A stretch of DNA of 64,000 nt from Marinobacter psychrophilus (GTDB lineage: Bacteria; Pseudomonadota; Gammaproteobacteria; Pseudomonadales; Oleiphilaceae). Numbering within the stretch: the first letter of the stretch is position 1; each line of letters starts with the position of its first letter. The stretch covers positions 434,001-498,000 of the forward strand of contig NZ_CP011494.1 of NCBI RefSeq assembly GCF_001043175.1, in the 5' to 3' direction. The position numbers were made by a program, and so were the translations under genes. Of the stretch, positions 61,926 to 64,000 are shown piece after piece. The notes beneath the pieces were generated by a model. It searched no databases. It was not told the origin of the DNA and saw only the letters and a program-made list of their open reading frames with translations.

Positions 61926-62654
61926 TCACAGATCATCCAGATCGATACGCAGGCTTGGTTCGCTGAGGCGCTCCCTTACCAAATCAACGAGCGCTTGATC
62001 ACGCGGTAACGGCTCGTTGGCAGAAAGTTCCAACACCACGGGCGCATTGGAAGGTTGGTACCGGAGGGTGCACGTGCTGGCGTTAACCAGTCGGGTGTTG
62101 CCCAGGCGATACTCGCCATACCCCTCATGAATATGTCCGAAGATGTGCGCTTTCAGGGCTAGCTGTCGGACTCGGTCCAGCAGTTGATCACACCCTACGT
62201 TCTGGCACTTGAATCCCAGATTCGCCTCATCGCCAAAGCCTTTGGGCGGGCCATGGGTGATCAGAACATCGGTGTTGTCAGGGATCAGCGTCCATTTGTC
62301 ATACAGCGGCTTACCTCGCTCGAGCATAAACGCCCAGTCCATGAAGGTGGGTGTCCAGGGTGAGCCCCAAAACCGAACGCCTTCGATTTCAATGCCACTG
62401 TCTTCCAGGTAAACGGCGTTCGTCAGTGCCTCCCGAGCCAGCGCCGGCGTGTCTTGAAACGCCCAGTCGTGGTTGCCGGCAATCACGATTTTGTGTCGAT
62501 GGGGCAGGGTGCCCAGCCACTCGTTTAGATCTTCCACGTTTTCTAGCGTGCCTTGCCCCAGGCTGTCACCAGCGTGAACCAAAACATCGCCGTCCGGAAT
62601 TTCCGGTATTTGCCTGTGCAGACTGTGGGTGTCAGAAATACAAACAATCCTCAC
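61926..62654 (-). CDS. Metallophosphoesterase, copy B
   Basis: GTG 62654 overlaps the exonuclease stop, as in copy A. The 242-residue protein keeps all metal motifs (DTHSLHRQ, AGDSLGQG, GNHDWA, ITHGPPKG, GHIHEGYG). Residues in the central region differ from copy A (for example WTPTFMDWAFMLERGKPLYD against WTPTFQDWAFMLDRGQALHD), while both ends are nearly identical. The pattern suggests a patch of recombination with a third homologue. Confidence 0.85.
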   Translation of the reverse strand: MRIVCISDTHSLHRQIPEIPDGDVLVHAGDSLGQGTLENVEDLNEWLGTLPHRHKIVIAGNHDWAFQDTPALAREALTNAVYLEDSGIEIEGVRFWGSPWTPTFMDWAFMLERGKPLYDKWTLIPDNTDVLITHGPPKGFGDEANLGFKCQNVGCDQLLDRVRQLALKAHIFGHIHEGYGEYRLGNTRLVNASTCTLRYQPSNAPVVLELSANEPLPRDQALVDLVRERLSEPSLRIDLDDL

Positions 62655-63265
62655 AGGCCTTCCCCCTGTGGGGTTAACAATTCCGCTTCTAACGTCCAAT
62701 CCATAAAGGGCAATAAGCGCACCATGTTACGCGCGTCGTCTACGCCGCGGTGATGATGCCCTTCCAGCGCCAGTCCATGGAACTCGAGAGCATGGGCCAT
62801 CCCGTTTTTACGTTTTTGCCCCGTGGTCCGGCGCCAAAGTCGTTTCAGGTTTAAGTGCGGGTAGTTCATCAGCGATGGGAATACCCTGTGCTTCTCGCCG
62901 TCTGCTTGAATGTGTAGGCGGTCATAGTTGCCCCAGCTGCACCAGAGAAAATCCTCGTGGGGTTGACCTAGCCATACATTTATTAAGTGGCACGCTTCCG
63001 AAAAAACAGGGGCAGCATCGACCATCGACTGTTGGATGCTCGTTAGCGACTTGCAGAACTCACTGAGCACGGGGTTTAGTGTCGGCCGCACCAGAAATGA
63101 CTGACTATCCAACAACTCGCCGTCCCGAGTCGCCAGGGCACACCCAAACTCGATAATCTCCATATTATGCGTGCTTTGGCGCTCGCCAGAGGGTGCTAAT
63201 CGACGCTCCCAACAGGTCGCTTCCAGATCAACAACTAATACCGGAGTTTCATAGGCGGAATTCAT
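62651..63265 (-). CDS. 3'-5' exonuclease of the DEDD family, copy B
   Basis: 204 residues, nearly identical to copy A with the same catalytic motifs (LVVDLEATCWER, SWGNYDRLHIQAD, HRGVDDARNMV). Only scattered changes such as ADGEKHRVF against ADSEKHKVF are seen. It is the first gene of the copy-B operon. Confidence 0.85.
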   Translation of the reverse strand: MNSAYETPVLVVDLEATCWERRLAPSGERQSTHNMEIIEFGCALATRDGELLDSQSFLVRPTLNPVLSEFCKSLTSIQQSMVDAAPVFSEACHLINVWLGQPHEDFLWCSWGNYDRLHIQADGEKHRVFPSLMNYPHLNLKRLWRRTTGQKRKNGMAHALEFHGLALEGHHHRGVDDARNMVRLLPFMDWTLEAELLTPQGEGL

Positions 63266-63333
63266 TTTTGATAACTCTGGATCATAACCGACTCGTTTTA
63301 TTTTGCGGCTCCATCAGACTGCCTGCTTTTTAG

Positions 63334-63540
63334 CTCCCGCACCATACCTAGTTCTGTGCGGGAGTTGGCGTTGCAGAACCAGGTCAGAGCATAAAAAGTG
63401 TTGCCTCAGGCACAGATTTTGTTGCCGCTGGAGAGAAAGTGTGAGGGTTTTTTATATAGAATTGGCTCCAAACCCCGCAAAGGTTCCATCAAACTGCCTA
63501 TACTGCTCACTATCGCACCATACCTAGGTCTGTGCGGGAG
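63334..63540. repeat. REP-like palindromes upstream of exonuclease copy B
   Basis: CTCCCGCAC/GTGCGGGAG arms (63334-63364) repeat the copy-A palindrome. A diverged third copy (CGCAC and GTGCG around ACCTAGGT) is at 63514-63536, preceded by the TTCCATCAAACTGCCT motif also found near 48224. Confidence 0.6.
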
Positions 63541-64000
63541 TTAGAATTACGGAACCAGATTCCGCCCCTCACGAGCAAAGCACGAACCAAATTCCACCCC
63601 ACATTATAAAAAAACGAACCAGATCCCTGATTTTTGGGTCAGATGACAGGTGCTGAAAACTTTAAGTATGGTTCAGATGGCACCTTTTTAAACGTACTTT
63701 GCTTTCAGTTTGGTTCGTGACGGACGCTGTAAACGCACACTTGGTTCGCCACAGGCAATGTAGACTGCACATTGCTAAAGCGAGAATCAAAAATATAACG
63801 TAACTCTATGGTTTATCGAGGAAAAGCCCTAATTAGTTGGCTAGACGGGAGACGAAGTTGAGAGACCTAAACGGGAGAAGACATATCCACAGGGAGCGAG
63901 ATTTTTACTGATTGAGTTATTTTTTATTGAAAAATTGCGTACTTATAGCGTTTTAACATCTTGTTTTAAATAGTTTTTTTATCGATTCAGCAATGGTTAA
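63541..64000 (+). other. AT-rich terminal stretch with short repeats, no gene recognised
   Basis: The last 460 bases lack a supportable gene. They contain repeated GAACCAGAT/CGAACCAAAT/TTGGTTCG motifs (63551-63750) and two ACGGGAGA motifs about 30 bases apart near 63846. A TATCCACA sequence near 63885 resembles a DnaA box; a single copy is not enough to call an origin. Confidence 0.45.

Larger units (their letters stand above)
60908..63442. repeat. 2.5-kb direct repeat, copy B
   Basis: Second copy of 49685-52217. Its left border coincides with the right end of the Tn7-like element and its right border lies in the REP-like region after the exonuclease. It has two single-base insertions (about 61665 and 61682) that fuse two genes. 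Confidence 0.92.

Noticed and set aside
63541..64000. Replication origin or iterons
   Set aside because: AT-rich with one DnaA-box-like site and loose repeats, but no rep gene and no regular iteron spacing.

Overview
The window looks like a chromosomal segment of a marine gammaproteobacterium, Marinobacter-like by gene content and moderate GC. This is inferred from family composition and not tested by a search. It has a conserved metabolic core surrounded by decayed and mobile DNA.

Region 1 (1-10021): an oligopeptide-type ABC importer operon (end of a DppC-like permease, a DppB-like permease, a binding protein, an acetamidase/formamidase-family enzyme and a double-ATPase protein); a relic of a KAP-type P-loop protein; a TRAP transporter (DctP, DctQ, DctM); and a LOG-family nucleoside-5'-monophosphate phosphoribohydrolase.

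Region 2 (10022-16301): mostly decay. There is a LysR-regulator relic, a broken YgjP-type metalloprotease gene, the 3' half of a tRNA-Arg(CCG) joined to foreign DNA and an IS21 end, and a broken membrane PAS-GGDEF gene downstream of an intact 859-residue GAF-PAS-PAS-GGDEF-EAL protein.

Region 3 (16302-24374): a chaperone-usher surface-fibre locus with four DUF4402 pilin-like genes, a chaperone and an usher ending in a SPOR domain. Each of the first three pilin genes is preceded by a GEMM-I (cyclic-di-GMP-I type) riboswitch. The two later riboswitches look intact and the first is degenerate. The neighbouring GGDEF-EAL protein is an obvious candidate to control the ligand locally.

Region 4 (24375-25805): integrase remnant, truncated IS3 element, and a second copy of the tRNA-Arg/IS21 junction segment.

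Region 5 (26018-46880): a nearly complete glycine betaine catabolic island. GbcA/GbcB make dimethylglycine, DgcA/DgcB with an ETF pair make sarcosine, SoxBDAG makes glycine, FdhA oxidises formaldehyde, PurU releases formate from 10-formyl-THF, SdaB deaminates serine, and GbdR is the likely activator. A dipeptidase-family protein and a DUF5943-type protein lead the dgc operon. No glyA is present in the window.

Region 6 (46881-64000): a defence and mobile-element island. It has a dead IS3 copy, two MbcA/ParS-type antitoxin-like genes without RES toxins, and a 2.5-kb exonuclease/phosphoesterase/nucleotidyltransferase module present twice. It also has a Sel1 protein, an array of about 108-bp repeats with co-varying palindromes abutting a 5'-truncated type ISP restriction gene, a CoiA-like protein, and a DUF1778/GNAT pair with a frameshifted toxin. 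Last is a 1,977-bp element with Tn7-like ends carrying an XRE/AbiEii-type pair and no transposase. One end of that element coincides exactly with the edge of the second 2.5-kb repeat copy.
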